From Aeromonas media (GTDB lineage: Bacteria > Pseudomonadota > Gammaproteobacteria > Enterobacterales > Aeromonadaceae), in contig NZ_CDBZ01000129.1 in NCBI RefSeq assembly GCF_000819985.1, forward strand, positions 1-33,260: a stretch of 33,260 nucleotides of DNA, in the 5' to 3' direction. The notes beneath the pieces are model-generated. The model was not told the origin of the DNA, did no database searches, and worked only from the letters and a program-made list of their open reading frames with translations. How positions within the stretch are numbered: the first letter of the stretch is position 1; each line of letters opens with the position of its first letter. Shown piece after piece: positions 1-8,715 of the stretch. Both the position numbers and the translations under genes were made by a program.

Positions 1-89
1 ACTGATGCGTCAGCCCTGCCAGTCTGATCATTCCATACTCTAAAGGCGAAATTAGCGCGCTGCAATTAATTACTGGTGAATACGAGTTT

Positions 90-1250
90 TTGTCTCACTC
101 ACATTACCTTACACTATCATATATATTATTTATATATAAGTTTTTTCATCTGGATTTTATGTTGATGAATTATGCAGGAATCTTCTTTTGGATTGCTGGA
201 TTTATTTTAACTGTCAGGTTCTTGGAGGGGCGGCTCGCAAATAGAAATGTAGAGAAAACCGATCATGTGATGGCAGTCTTGGTTGCATCGGTAGGTTATT
301 GCTCTATTACTAGTGACTTTCCTTGGCTACTTGTTACATTTGAATACGTATATTTTTTTCAGGCTATACTATTACTATTCATTTTTGATAGATACATAAA
401 TGGTGGCGTTTCTAATTTTGTTTTTTATTCGTTTCTTTTTTTGTGCTCAATTTTCTCAGAAACTATAGGTTTTACTTCTGTTTTGGTGGTACTTGCATTT
501 AGCTTTCTTGGTGTGTTATTCAGGTTTATTAAGCCGACTGTATTAATAATGGTAGTCGCTACGGTCGTGTTAGCATTGGCATTACAGTTCATTACTATGG
601 GTTTTGGGATTGGCCACGGTGGCCAATCTAAATTAACCACGATTGTCTCGTTGCTGAATGCTCCTTACGCTATATTTTCTATTATAGGTGCATCTATCGT
701 GCAGCCACTGTTAGATGTAGTGGTCTTAAAGTGGATTTTTGGAGAAGAGTTCAGAATTGTACAAAATTTCATTGCTTTTATAATTTCTATTTTCTTTGTT
801 TGTTTTCTTGTATTTTTAATAAAATACTGGAATCGTAAACTTCACATGCTTCCATTACTTTTTATGGCTTATTCTTTTGGGGCTGCAGTGCTTATTATGA
901 TTTCTAGATATACTGACTTTGGTATTTCTATATTAGATGCTCAGCGATTTACGAGATTGTTTTCACTTTACTATGTAGGTTTTGCATTTATGATAGCTGT
1001 AGTCCCTGGTTTTAAAAGGGGGAAACTCATCATGACTCTGTTTGTTGTGTTGTGCTTTACAACGTCATCTGTGTATCAAATTGAAAATTCACATTATGTT
1101 GTGGACTATTTCAATAATATACAGTCTGCTTTTTGGGATGAGAACCACCTCAATGAGGTCAGTAAGACTATCGGTCGTTGCAACAATGGTTTTTGCGATA
1201 AAGCGATAGAGTTTTTACGAGAAGAAAAATTAAGTATTTATCACAAGTAA
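90..1250 (+). CDS. polytopic inner-membrane protein of the polysaccharide locus, N-terminus unresolved
   Basis: The reading frame encodes about 386 residues with roughly ten hydrophobic stretches, then a soluble C-terminal tail of about 60 residues. I do not recognise the family. Position and topology suit an O-antigen polymerase, flippase or GT-C type glycosyltransferase, but no diagnostic motif is visible. The start is doubtful: TTG at 90 is only the first usable codon I can name. The frame stays open back to a TGA at bases 3-5, and the intervening codons read like ordinary protein (for example LQLITGEYEF just before base 90). The gene may begin upstream of the window and carry a frameshift near its edge, or start internally at ATG 159 or 165. 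The DNA is distinctly AT-rich compared with the rest of the window, as is common for serotype-specific genes. It ends 25 bases before cysD on the same strand. Confidence 0.6.
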   Translation: MSHSHYLTLSYILFIYKFFHLDFMLMNYAGIFFWIAGFILTVRFLEGRLANRNVEKTDHVMAVLVASVGYCSITSDFPWLLVTFEYVYFFQAILLLFIFDRYINGGVSNFVFYSFLFLCSIFSETIGFTSVLVVLAFSFLGVLFRFIKPTVLIMVVATVVLALALQFITMGFGIGHGGQSKLTTIVSLLNAPYAIFSIIGASIVQPLLDVVVLKWIFGEEFRIVQNFIAFIISIFFVCFLVFLIKYWNRKLHMLPLLFMAYSFGAAVLIMISRYTDFGISILDAQRFTRLFSLYYVGFAFMIAVVPGFKRGKLIMTLFVVLCFTTSSVYQIENSHYVVDYFNNIQSAFWDENHLNEVSKTIGRCNNGFCDKAIEFLREEKLSIYHK

Positions 1251-1275
1251 CTCACTACAGATTGCAGGTGGCTTT

Positions 1276-2166
1276 GTGAATCACTTATTAAAGTTGGAAG
1301 TAGAAGCGATAGCTATTTTCAGGGAAGTAGTTTCTCAATTTGAAAATCCGGTGATGCTGTATTCCATTGGTAAGGACTCGTCAGTACTACTACATCTAGC
1401 ACGCAAAGCTTTTTATCCTGGCAAGATCCCTTTTCCTCTGTTACATGTGGACACAGGCTGGAAATTTCGCGAGATGATCGAGTTTCGAGATCGTATGGCG
1501 GCCGAACATGGTTTTCAGTTATTGGTTCATACTAATGAAGAGGGACGCGCTCAGGGGATCAATCCTTTTGACCACGGCTCTTCTTATACTGATATCATGA
1601 AAACTGAAGCTCTTAAGCAGGCACTGAACAAGTATAGATTTGATGCTGCTTTCGGAGGAGCACGGCGAGATGAAGAGAAAAGTCGAGCCAAAGAGCGAGT
1701 CTTTTCATTTCGTGATGTGCAACACCGCTGGGATCCTAAAAATCAACGACCAGAGCTGTGGAATATTTATAATACGCGGATCAATTCGGGTGAGAGCATA
1801 AGAGTCTTTCCGTTGTCCAACTGGACTGAGCAAGATATCTGGCAATATATTTACCGAGAGAAGATAGAGATAGTTCCGCTCTACTATGCTGCCCTTCGTC
1901 CTGTAGTTAAACGTGGCGGCACCCTCATCATGGTTGATGATGAGCGGATGCGCTTGCTTCCTAGCGAATTCCCAACCTTAAAAAAAGTACGTTTTCGTAC
2001 CTTGGGCTGCTATCCACTAACTGGGGCGATCGAGTCTGATGCGGATACTTTGCCGACCATTATTGCCGAGATGATGCAGGCGAGGACATCGGAGCGGCAG
2101 GGTAGGTTGATTGACTCGGATCAGTCAGCTTCAATGGAAAAGAAGAAAATGGAAGGATATTTTTAA
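1276..2166 (+). CDS. cysD: sulfate adenylyltransferase subunit 2 (CysD)
   Basis: This is the small, catalytic subunit of ATP sulfurylase, which with CysN makes adenosine 5'-phosphosulfate (APS) from sulfate and ATP in the cytoplasm. The PP-loop motif SIGKDS lies at residues 30-35. It is followed by the well-conserved stretches [27 protein letters not shown] and the C-terminal ending KKKMEGYF, all collinear with E. coli CysD. The product is 296 residues against about 302 in E. coli. GTG at 1276 is chosen because AGGTGG lies just upstream and the N-terminus then aligns with E. coli; no in-frame ATG precedes it. The stop is one base before the cysN start, so the subunits are probably translated together. 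Its place inside a glycan operon suggests a role in glycan sulfation as well as, or instead of, cysteine synthesis. Confidence 0.95.
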   Translation: MNHLLKLEVEAIAIFREVVSQFENPVMLYSIGKDSSVLLHLARKAFYPGKIPFPLLHVDTGWKFREMIEFRDRMAAEHGFQLLVHTNEEGRAQGINPFDHGSSYTDIMKTEALKQALNKYRFDAAFGGARRDEEKSRAKERVFSFRDVQHRWDPKNQRPELWNIYNTRINSGESIRVFPLSNWTEQDIWQYIYREKIEIVPLYYAALRPVVKRGGTLIMVDDERMRLLPSEFPTLKKVRFRTLGCYPLTGAIESDADTLPTIIAEMMQARTSERQGRLIDSDQSASMEKKKMEGYF

Positions 2167-2167
2167 C

Positions 2168-3574
2168 ATGGCTGGGAGTGATGTCGTGAGCGAGTTTGAT
2201 GCCTATCTGGTAGCCAATGAGCATAAATCACTGTTACGTTTTCTGACGTGTGGCAGTGTGGATGATGGCAAGAGCAGCCTGATTGGTCGTCTTCTGCACG
2301 ATTCAAAGTTGATTTATGATGATCAGTTGGCCGCAATACAACGGGATTCGCGCAAGTTTAATACGACGGATCAGGAAATAGATTTAGCTTTATTGGTTGA
2401 TGGACTGCAAGCTGAACGTGAGCAGGGGATAACGATCGATGTTGCCTACCGTTATTTTTCCACCGATAAGCGAAAGTTTATTATTGCGGATACGCCTGGC
2501 CACGAGCAATACACACGTAATATGGCAACTGGGGCATCCCACTGCGATCTGGCAATCATTCTGGTTGATGCCAAAGGAGGGGTAAAACTACAGACCTGTC
2601 GTCACAGCTTTATCTGTTCCCTGCTGGGGATTCGTCATATTGTTGTCGCTATCAATAAAATGGATTTGGTTGCGTACGAGGAAGCTCGCTTTAACGAGAT
2701 TCGGGATGATTTTCTCCATTTATCTTCTGAGCTGGGGTTTGTTGATATCACTTTTATTCCACTCTCCGCCTTGCGTGGTGACAATGTGGTACAGCCAGGA
2801 AACAAGATGCCTTGGTATCAGGGGCCTTGTTTGCTTCCTTGGTTAGAGACTGTGAAAATAACGCAACTCGACGCCGGCTCCTTTCGTTTTCTGGTGCAAT
2901 ATGTGAACCGTCCCAATGCAAATTTTAGAGGGTTCTGCGGTACTGTCGCCAGAGGCAAGATTGGCGTCGGGGAGCCTGTCAAGGTCTGGCCATCTGGCAA
3001 AGAGAGCCGGGTTGCTCGAATCGTTACTTTTGATGGTGATCTTATGGAGGCTGCTCATGGAGAGGCCGTGACGCTGACGCTGGAAGATGAGATCGACATC
3101 AGTCGTGGAGATATACTGGCCTCTGCTGATGAATCTTGGTGTTCTGTAGAGAAGGTCAGCTGCATGTTGGTGTGGTTACACGAGACCCCGTTGCAACCCC
3201 ATCGGCAATATGAGATACGCATTGGCACTCGTACCCTTACCGGATTTGTGGACTCTATCGATTATCGGGTCAATATTGAAGACTTCGCCCACCATTCAGC
3301 CGCCCATCTGCAACTTAACGAAATCGCACACTGTCAACTCCGGTTCACTATGCAGATACCGGTTGATCCCTATGCAGAATGTCATGAGACGGGGGCACTG
3401 ATCATTGTGGATCGTCTGACCAATGCAACCATGGGAGCCGGTATGGTTATGCAGGTATTCGAAGAGAAGTCAGTTTCAAAACACAGTTACAGTGACTTTG
3501 AAATTGAACTCAACGCATTAATTGGCAAACACTTCCCTCATTGGGGGGCAAAGAATCTGAAGGATGTGCTGTGA
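2168..3574 (+). CDS. cysN: sulfate adenylyltransferase subunit 1, GTPase (CysN)
   Basis: CysN is the regulatory GTPase subunit of ATP sulfurylase; GTP hydrolysis drives APS formation by CysD. It is an EF-Tu-like protein with the G1 loop GSVDDGKSS (residues 29-37), G3 DTPGH (108-112) and G4 NKMD (163-166), followed by two beta-barrel domains. Length is 468 residues, near the 475 of E. coli. ATG 2168 is chosen because it comes one base after the cysD stop and GGAAGG lies upstream; longer in-frame starts would run back into cysD. There is no APS kinase domain fused at the C-terminus, and a separate cysC lies downstream. The last base of its TGA is the first base of the next ATG (TGATG), which indicates coupled translation with the permease. 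Confidence 0.95.
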   Translation: MAGSDVVSEFDAYLVANEHKSLLRFLTCGSVDDGKSSLIGRLLHDSKLIYDDQLAAIQRDSRKFNTTDQEIDLALLVDGLQAEREQGITIDVAYRYFSTDKRKFIIADTPGHEQYTRNMATGASHCDLAIILVDAKGGVKLQTCRHSFICSLLGIRHIVVAINKMDLVAYEEARFNEIRDDFLHLSSELGFVDITFIPLSALRGDNVVQPGNKMPWYQGPCLLPWLETVKITQLDAGSFRFLVQYVNRPNANFRGFCGTVARGKIGVGEPVKVWPSGKESRVARIVTFDGDLMEAAHGEAVTLTLEDEIDISRGDILASADESWCSVEKVSCMLVWLHETPLQPHRQYEIRIGTRTLTGFVDSIDYRVNIEDFAHHSAAHLQLNEIAHCQLRFTMQIPVDPYAECHETGALIIVDRLTNATMGAGMVMQVFEEKSVSKHSYSDFEIELNALIGKHFPHWGAKNLKDVL

Positions 3575-5310
3575 TGACCATGATGGCGTGGTGGGTGCTG
3601 TGCGTTTTTATCGGCACCCTGCTGGCGTTAGCGCGCTGGCAAGGCCAAGCGGATCGTATTTTCGGATTGGTGTTGATGTTGCTGTATATACCAGGTGCGA
3701 TCAGTAGTGAAGCCTTGTTGGCCTGCGCAGCCAATAACGGTCTAATCACTCTGGTGTTGCTTATTTGCATGGGATTTGTGCTGGAAAAAACACTGCTGCT
3801 GCAACGGGCCGCCGCCTGGATGCTTACTATAGACTTTGAACGCTGTTGGTGGCGAGTGATGTTGAGCAGCATCGCCAGCTCTGCTTTGTTAAACAATACG
3901 GCCATAGTGTCGATCATGTTGGGGCCCTTGCGGTCAGTTAACCATCACCCTGCTCGTCGATTGCTCCTACCAATGACTTATGCTGTGTCGATGGGGGGGA
4001 TGCTGACACTGGTTGGTACCTCTACAAACCTGATTGTCAATTCCATGATCATGGAAGCAGGCTTGCCCGGTTTGCATTTGCTCGATTTTCTCCCTGTCGG
4101 TACGGCTGTTGTGGTGGTTGGTATCTTCTGGTTGTGGTGCCGCCGCTATCAACTGTCTGCGCACCCATTGAGTTCGGAATCAGTTGAACATTATCTGGTG
4201 GAGGGGCGTCTAGAGCCTGCTTCACCACTGGTGGGCAAAACGGTGGCGCAGGCTGGGTTGCGCCATCTTCAACGTTTATTTCTGGTAGAAATTGTCAGAG
4301 CCGGCGAAAAGATCTGCCCAGTGCCACCACATGCTCAACTTGAAGCCGATGACCGTCTGTTGTTTTCCGGTGAGTCGGCATCATTTGGCTTATTGGCACG
4401 TTTCAAAGGGTTAGTTAGCTATGCGCAACGGCAAGGGTTAAAAGCGGATGAGTTGACGGAGGTACTGGTATTACCAGACTCTTCCCTTTGTGGAATTCGC
4501 CTCAAGGAGTCTAATTTTCGTGCCAAATTTGATGCTGCAGTGGTGGCTATTCGTCGTAACGGAGAGGCGCTGAGTGGCGCTATGGGCGAACAGATATTGT
4601 GCCAAGGGGATTTTTTAGTACTCGCAACAGGGAAGGATTTTTTGGGGCGAGCAAACTTGGCCAAAAATTTCCTTATTATACGGGGCGCTCGACCGGCTAC
4701 GACCATTAAACCGTTGACTGAGTGGTTGATGATCTGCGGATTTTTACTGGCTATCATTCTGTCGGCATGCGGGGTGCTTTCTTTATTCAAATCTATGGTT
4801 TGTTACTTGGGGATCTTACTTATATCAGGAACGTTGACACTTAATGAGCTGCGTCGTCGTTTACCTTTGGGCCTCTGGTTGATCGTGATGTCTGCATTGG
4901 CAATGGCGAAAGCAATGGATGCAAGTGGATTAATGGCGGTTATAACTGAGTCGGTGGAAGTCATGCTAGTTGATACACAGCCTCAACTGGCCTTAATAGG
5001 GATGCTGATAGCTACTTGGATGGTAACCGAGGTAGTCACCAATAATGCGACAGCGGCTATGATGACTCCCTTGGCATTGGCATTAGCACAGGGAATAAAT
5101 GTATCACCATTGCCATTTGTAATGTCGGTTGCATTTGGGGCTAGTTGTAGTTTTGTCAATCCTTACGCTTATCAGACCAATTTGATGGCATTGAATGCGG
5201 GTGAATATCGTCTAATCGACTTTTTACGGTTGGGGTTACCTTTAGCACTGCTTTATCTCGCGGTCGTTGCAACTGTTATTCCTCTGCTGTTTCCATTTTT
5301 TCCCTCATGA
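3574..5310 (+). CDS. SLC13/DASS-type permease with two RCK-C (TrkA_C) domains, probable sulfate transporter
   Basis: The 578-residue protein has an N-terminal membrane block of about five helices, a cytoplasmic part with two TrkA_C-like domains (about residues 205-275 and 290-355), and a C-terminal membrane block. The paired signature loops of the divalent anion/sodium symporter superfamily are visible: LLNNTAIVS near residue 106, GTSTNL at 148-153 and TNNATAAMMTPLA near 488. Such permeases are commonly found beside cysDNC in gammaproteobacteria, so sulfate import is the likely job, although the substrate is inferred from context. ATG 3574 overlaps the cysN stop by one base and has GAAGGA upstream. 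The gene ends 12 bases before cysC. Other possible substrates include other oxyanions or dicarboxylates. Confidence 0.88.
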   Translation: MTMMAWWVLCVFIGTLLALARWQGQADRIFGLVLMLLYIPGAISSEALLACAANNGLITLVLLICMGFVLEKTLLLQRAAAWMLTIDFERCWWRVMLSSIASSALLNNTAIVSIMLGPLRSVNHHPARRLLLPMTYAVSMGGMLTLVGTSTNLIVNSMIMEAGLPGLHLLDFLPVGTAVVVVGIFWLWCRRYQLSAHPLSSESVEHYLVEGRLEPASPLVGKTVAQAGLRHLQRLFLVEIVRAGEKICPVPPHAQLEADDRLLFSGESASFGLLARFKGLVSYAQRQGLKADELTEVLVLPDSSLCGIRLKESNFRAKFDAAVVAIRRNGEALSGAMGEQILCQGDFLVLATGKDFLGRANLAKNFLIIRGARPATTIKPLTEWLMICGFLLAIILSACGVLSLFKSMVCYLGILLISGTLTLNELRRRLPLGLWLIVMSALAMAKAMDASGLMAVITESVEVMLVDTQPQLALIGMLIATWMVTEVVTNNATAAMMTPLALALAQGINVSPLPFVMSVAFGASCSFVNPYAYQTNLMALNAGEYRLIDFLRLGLPLALLYLAVVATVIPLLFPFFPS

Positions 5311-5322
5311 GGGTAATTTCTT

Positions 5323-5928
5323 ATGAATGACCTGACATGGCACACTCACCGAATATCACCAGCACTGAGAGCTCAGCAAAAACACCAGTTGCCGGTTGTA
5401 CTCTGGTTCACAGGGCTAAGTGGCTCAGGTAAGTCGACGGTTGCGAATCTGGTTGATGAGAAACTCTATACCAGGGGATATCATGGGTTTGTGCTTGATG
5501 GCGATAACATTCGGCATGGATTGAATGGTGATTTGGGTTTCAGTGATGCAGAGAGAGTTGAAAATATTCGACGAATTACTGAAGTCGCAGCCCTTTTGGT
5601 TGAGGCTGGTCTCATTGTTTCAACTGCATTTATATCCCCTTTTGCTAGTGATAGATCTTTGGTTAAAAAACGATTAGGAACACAGTTTATAGAGATTTAT
5701 GTTAATACAGAACTATCGGTTTGTGAGCAACGAGACCCCAAGGGGTTATACCGAAAGGCAAGAGCGGGTGGTATCTCGCATTTTACGGGAATTGATTCAC
5801 CCTATGAAATCCCAGCTAATCCTGACTTGGTGTTGGATGCAGGTGTTCTTTCAGCTGAACAGTGTGCAGAGAAAGTAATTACATATTTGTTGCAAGGGGG
5901 ATGGTTATTCAAGGAGAGGGAAAAGTGA
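5323..5928 (+). CDS. cysC: adenylyl-sulfate kinase (CysC)
   Basis: CysC phosphorylates APS at the 3' position with ATP to give PAPS, the donor for sulfotransferases and the substrate of PAPS reductase. The P-loop GLSGSGKS is at residues 31-38, followed by the APS-binding segment LDGDNIRHGLN, the ENIRR helix and the FISPFASDR loop that carries the phospho-acceptor serine region. Length is 201 residues, the usual size for a stand-alone enzyme. ATG 5323 lies 12 bases after the permease stop. The stop overlaps the GTG of the next gene, a glycosyltransferase (GTGA), so PAPS synthesis is physically and probably translationally coupled to glycan genes. No sulfotransferase or cysH is seen in the window; one could lie upstream of base 1. 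Confidence 0.95.
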   Translation: MNDLTWHTHRISPALRAQQKHQLPVVLWFTGLSGSGKSTVANLVDEKLYTRGYHGFVLDGDNIRHGLNGDLGFSDAERVENIRRITEVAALLVEAGLIVSTAFISPFASDRSLVKKRLGTQFIEIYVNTELSVCEQRDPKGLYRKARAGGISHFTGIDSPYEIPANPDLVLDAGVLSAEQCAEKVITYLLQGGWLFKEREK

Positions 5929-6734
5929 GTGCTATATCATTATCGATGAGCCTTGTCACATACACACCAGATAAGTATCTGCTAGAAAAAACACTATTTT
6001 CTATATCTAAGTCAGTTGTACAAGCTGGAATAAACGCTCATCTTACCTTGATAGATAATACACCATTTCCGCGTATAACTATTGATCTCCCATGGCTAGA
6101 GTATAATTGGTCTCATTCCACTAACTTGGTTCAATATGGGAATAATCCTGGGTTTGGTGGAGGGCATAACTTTGTACTGCAAGAGAAGGTTGCTGATTAT
6201 CACTTAGTGCTAAATCCTGATCTTGAGGTCGCTCCCGATGCGCTGGAAAAAGCACTCAAATTTATGGACAAAAACCCCGAGTGTGGATTGTTAACACCGC
6301 ATGCAACATGGGAAGATGGTGAGGTACAACGGCTTTGCAAACGCTATCCAACCGTATTTGATTTATTGCTGCGTGGATTTGCTCCTGCGAGTGTGAAGAG
6401 GTTATTCCAGACGCGCTTGGCAAAATATGAGATGGCAGATCAGCTTAATAATCACGACGTGCTGTGGGATCCACCCATTGTCAGTGGTTGTTTTATGCTG
6501 TTTCGCACAGATGTTCTGCAGCAGCTCGGAGGGTTTGACCCTCGCTTTTTCCTCTATTTTGAAGATTTTGACATCAGTTTGCGGGCAGGAAAGATCAGCC
6601 GGATTGCTTATGTCCCTCAGGTGAAGGTCGTTCATCACGGTGGGCATGCATCCCGCAAAGGCTGGCGCCATATCTGGATGTTTGGGCGTTCCATGGTGAC
6701 TTTCTTCAATATTCACGGTTGGCGTTGGTGGTAA
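5925..6734 (+). CDS. glycosyltransferase family 2, WbbL/rhamnosyltransferase-like
   Basis: This 269-residue GT-A enzyme probably adds a sugar from a nucleotide donor to the growing lipid-linked repeat at the cytoplasmic face of the inner membrane. It has the nucleotide-binding N-terminal half, the motif NNPGFGGGHN (about residues 73-82), NPD at 97-99 in place of a DXD metal site, and the acceptor-side block with SGCFMLFR and FLYFEDFD typical of the WbbL group. The exact donor and acceptor cannot be told from sequence; rhamnose is the family precedent only. GTG 5925 is chosen because AAGGAGAGG lies at good spacing and the start overlaps the cysC stop; ATG 5901 in frame is an alternative. Its TAA overlaps the ATG of the next gene (TAATG). 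Confidence 0.85.
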   Translation: MSAISLSMSLVTYTPDKYLLEKTLFSISKSVVQAGINAHLTLIDNTPFPRITIDLPWLEYNWSHSTNLVQYGNNPGFGGGHNFVLQEKVADYHLVLNPDLEVAPDALEKALKFMDKNPECGLLTPHATWEDGEVQRLCKRYPTVFDLLLRGFAPASVKRLFQTRLAKYEMADQLNNHDVLWDPPIVSGCFMLFRTDVLQQLGGFDPRFFLYFEDFDISLRAGKISRIAYVPQVKVVHHGGHASRKGWRHIWMFGRSMVTFFNIHGWRWW

Positions 6735-7690
6735 TGGCAGCTATCAAAAGTACAGTCTTGGTCACAGGTGCCAACGGATTTGTAGGCAAGGCGGTCTGTG
6801 AACACTTGCTGGCGCAGGGGGCGAATGTGAAAGGTGCGGTGCGAAGTCACCCGCTGGCTTCTTACCATGTTCAGGCTCCCTCTCTGACTGCGGATGCCAA
6901 CTGGACTGCCCAATTGCAACAGGTGGATGTGGTTGTTCACTGTGCTGCCAGGGTGCATGTGATGTCGGATACCGCGACAGATCCCCTGACGGCTTTTCGA
7001 GCGGTGAATACAGAGGGTACTCTCGCTCTTGCCCGGCAGGCGGCTGACGCAGGAGTAAAGCGCTTCATTTTTATCAGTTCGATCAAAGTGAATGGCGAGC
7101 AGACCGAGCCAGGCAAGCCATTTGATGAGAATGTGCAGAGTCAGCCAGAAGATCCCTATGGACGCTCGAAGTATGAGGCGGAGCAGGGGCTGATGGCACT
7201 CGCGAAAGAGTGTGGTATGGCGGTAACCATCATTCGTCCTCCTCTTATTTACGGGGAAGGGGTGAAGGCTAACTTTGCCAGCATGATGACGTGGGTGCGC
7301 AAAGGGATCCCACTCCCTTTTGCCCGTTTGAACAATGCGCGCAGTTTGTTGGCGTTGCCTAATCTGTGTGACTTCATTGCCCATGCAATAGCGCACCCTG
7401 CCGCAGTGAACCAGGTCTTTTTAGTCGCAGATCCCGTCGCAGTGTCGACGTCGCAGTTATTGGCGGCGATTGCAGAAACAGAAGGGGTTGCCTGTCGGTT
7501 GTTTTATCTCCCACCAGGAGTGATAAGAGGGCTTGGACGCTGTTTGGGGATTGATGCCAAGCTACAACGGATTTATGGCTCTCTGGAAATGGATACCGGT
7601 AAGGCTCAGAGCCGATTACAATGGTCGGCACCCTATTCGCTCTCTCAGACCCTATCTCTGATGGCATCTTCCCATAGTGAGTCGTCTTGA
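6734..7690 (+). CDS. NAD(P)-dependent SDR sugar-nucleotide reductase/epimerase, WbpV-like
   Basis: This is a 318-residue extended short-chain dehydrogenase. It has the Rossmann motif TGANGFVG at residues 11-18, a catalytic serine region FISSIKVNG, and the YxxxK pair at Tyr142 and Lys146 (YGRSK). In Pseudomonas aeruginosa O6-type loci the gene in this place, just before wbpL and wbpM, is wbpV, proposed to reduce the 4-keto sugar made by WbpM to give UDP-QuiNAc or UDP-FucNAc. The same order here supports that role by inference. A UDP-hexose 4-epimerase (GalE or Gne-like) is the main alternative. ATG 6734 overlaps the stop of the preceding glycosyltransferase; a TTG at 6719 would add five residues but is less likely. 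Its stop overlaps the next start (TGATG). Confidence 0.85.
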   Translation: MAAIKSTVLVTGANGFVGKAVCEHLLAQGANVKGAVRSHPLASYHVQAPSLTADANWTAQLQQVDVVVHCAARVHVMSDTATDPLTAFRAVNTEGTLALARQAADAGVKRFIFISSIKVNGEQTEPGKPFDENVQSQPEDPYGRSKYEAEQGLMALAKECGMAVTIIRPPLIYGEGVKANFASMMTWVRKGIPLPFARLNNARSLLALPNLCDFIAHAIAHPAAVNQVFLVADPVAVSTSQLLAAIAETEGVACRLFYLPPGVIRGLGRCLGIDAKLQRIYGSLEMDTGKAQSRLQWSAPYSLSQTLSLMASSHSESS

Positions 7691-8715
7691 TGCTGGCATT
7701 TGTTTTGTTGTTGATGTTTTGTCTTTTTCTTTCAATCACCATGACCGGCCTGCTCAGGCGCTACGCCCAGACCCGCTTGCTTGACCAACCCAATCATCGC
7801 AGTTCGCATCAGGTGCCTACCCCGAGAGGCGGTGGAATGGCTATCGTGGCGACCTTTCTGCTGGCAGCCCCGTTGTTTGTCACCCTGATCCCACTGTCCT
7901 CCGGCATATCCCAGAGCAGCTTCGCATTGATATGGGCTGCGGCGCTGGGCATTGCACTGGTTGGTTTTATCGATGACCACATCTCTCTCAAGCCCCGAAC
8001 CCGCCTGATTGTGCAGAGCATGGCTGCAGCCTTGGTGGTATATGCTGTTAATGGTTTGCCAGAGCTGACTTTCTTTGGCTGGCAGCTGGATCTCGCCTGG
8101 TTCGGTTATCTACTGGCCTGGCTGGGGGTGATCTGGTTTATCAATCTGTACAACTTTATGGATGGCATCGACGGCTTGGCGGCAGGCGAGGCCGTTGTCG
8201 TTTGTCTCTTCATGGTGTTATTTCATTATCTGGTTGGGGGTCAGTGGTCGTCTGCTAGCTTGACCCTGCTACTGGGGATCTCGGCTGCGGGCTTCTTGTG
8301 CTGGAATTTTCCACCGGCCAGGATCTTTATGGGGGATGGTGGCAGTGGTTTTCTTGGCTTGATACTGGCATCGCTGATGCTATTGGATGCCGCCTCCACT
8401 CCTCAATTCCTGTGGGCATGGCTCGTCATGCTAGGTGTTTTTGTGGTTGATGCTACCTGGACGTTGCTGAATCGCTATCGTCTGAAGTGTCGCCTGAGCG
8501 AGGCTCATCGGACCCATGCATTCCAATATGCGGCGAGACGTTGGCAGAGCCATCGCAACGTGACATTGGCTGTGCTTCTTATAAATAGCCTCTGGCTTGC
8601 GCCGATCGCTGTCATGATAGTACTGGGCCAGCTCGATGGTGTTATCGGTCTGGTCATAGCCTACTTGCCGTTAGCTTTTCTTGCGTATCACCTGAATGCA
8701 GGAGTACCAGAATGA
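7690..8715 (+). CDS. undecaprenyl-phosphate sugar-1-phosphate transferase, WecA/WbpL family
   Basis: This 341-residue multi-pass membrane protein belongs to glycosyltransferase family 4 (MraY/WecA/WbpL). Such enzymes start the glycan by moving a HexNAc-1-phosphate from UDP-sugar onto undecaprenyl phosphate. Visible motifs in order are NHRSSHQVPTPRGGG after the first helix, FIDDH with KPRTR, YNFMDGIDGLAAGE, the metal/nucleotide loop FMGDGGSGFLG, and the cytoplasmic histidine-rich EAHRTHAFQ loop. About ten membrane segments are predicted by eye. ATG 7690 overlaps the previous stop. Its own end overlaps the wbpM-like start by the ATGA tetranucleotide. WbpL of P. aeruginosa uses UDP-QuiNAc or UDP-FucNAc, and the flanking genes would supply such a donor here. 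Confidence 0.93.
   Translation: MLAFVLLLMFCLFLSITMTGLLRRYAQTRLLDQPNHRSSHQVPTPRGGGMAIVATFLLAAPLFVTLIPLSSGISQSSFALIWAAALGIALVGFIDDHISLKPRTRLIVQSMAAALVVYAVNGLPELTFFGWQLDLAWFGYLLAWLGVIWFINLYNFMDGIDGLAAGEAVVVCLFMVLFHYLVGGQWSSASLTLLLGISAAGFLCWNFPPARIFMGDGGSGFLGLILASLMLLDAASTPQFLWAWLVMLGVFVVDATWTLLNRYRLKCRLSEAHRTHAFQYAARRWQSHRNVTLAVLLINSLWLAPIAVMIVLGQLDGVIGLVIAYLPLAFLAYHLNAGVPE

Noticed and set aside
1045..1070. Ter-like core GTTGTAA on the minus strand
   Set aside because: Only seven core bases match, within a coding region and far from tus; expected by chance.
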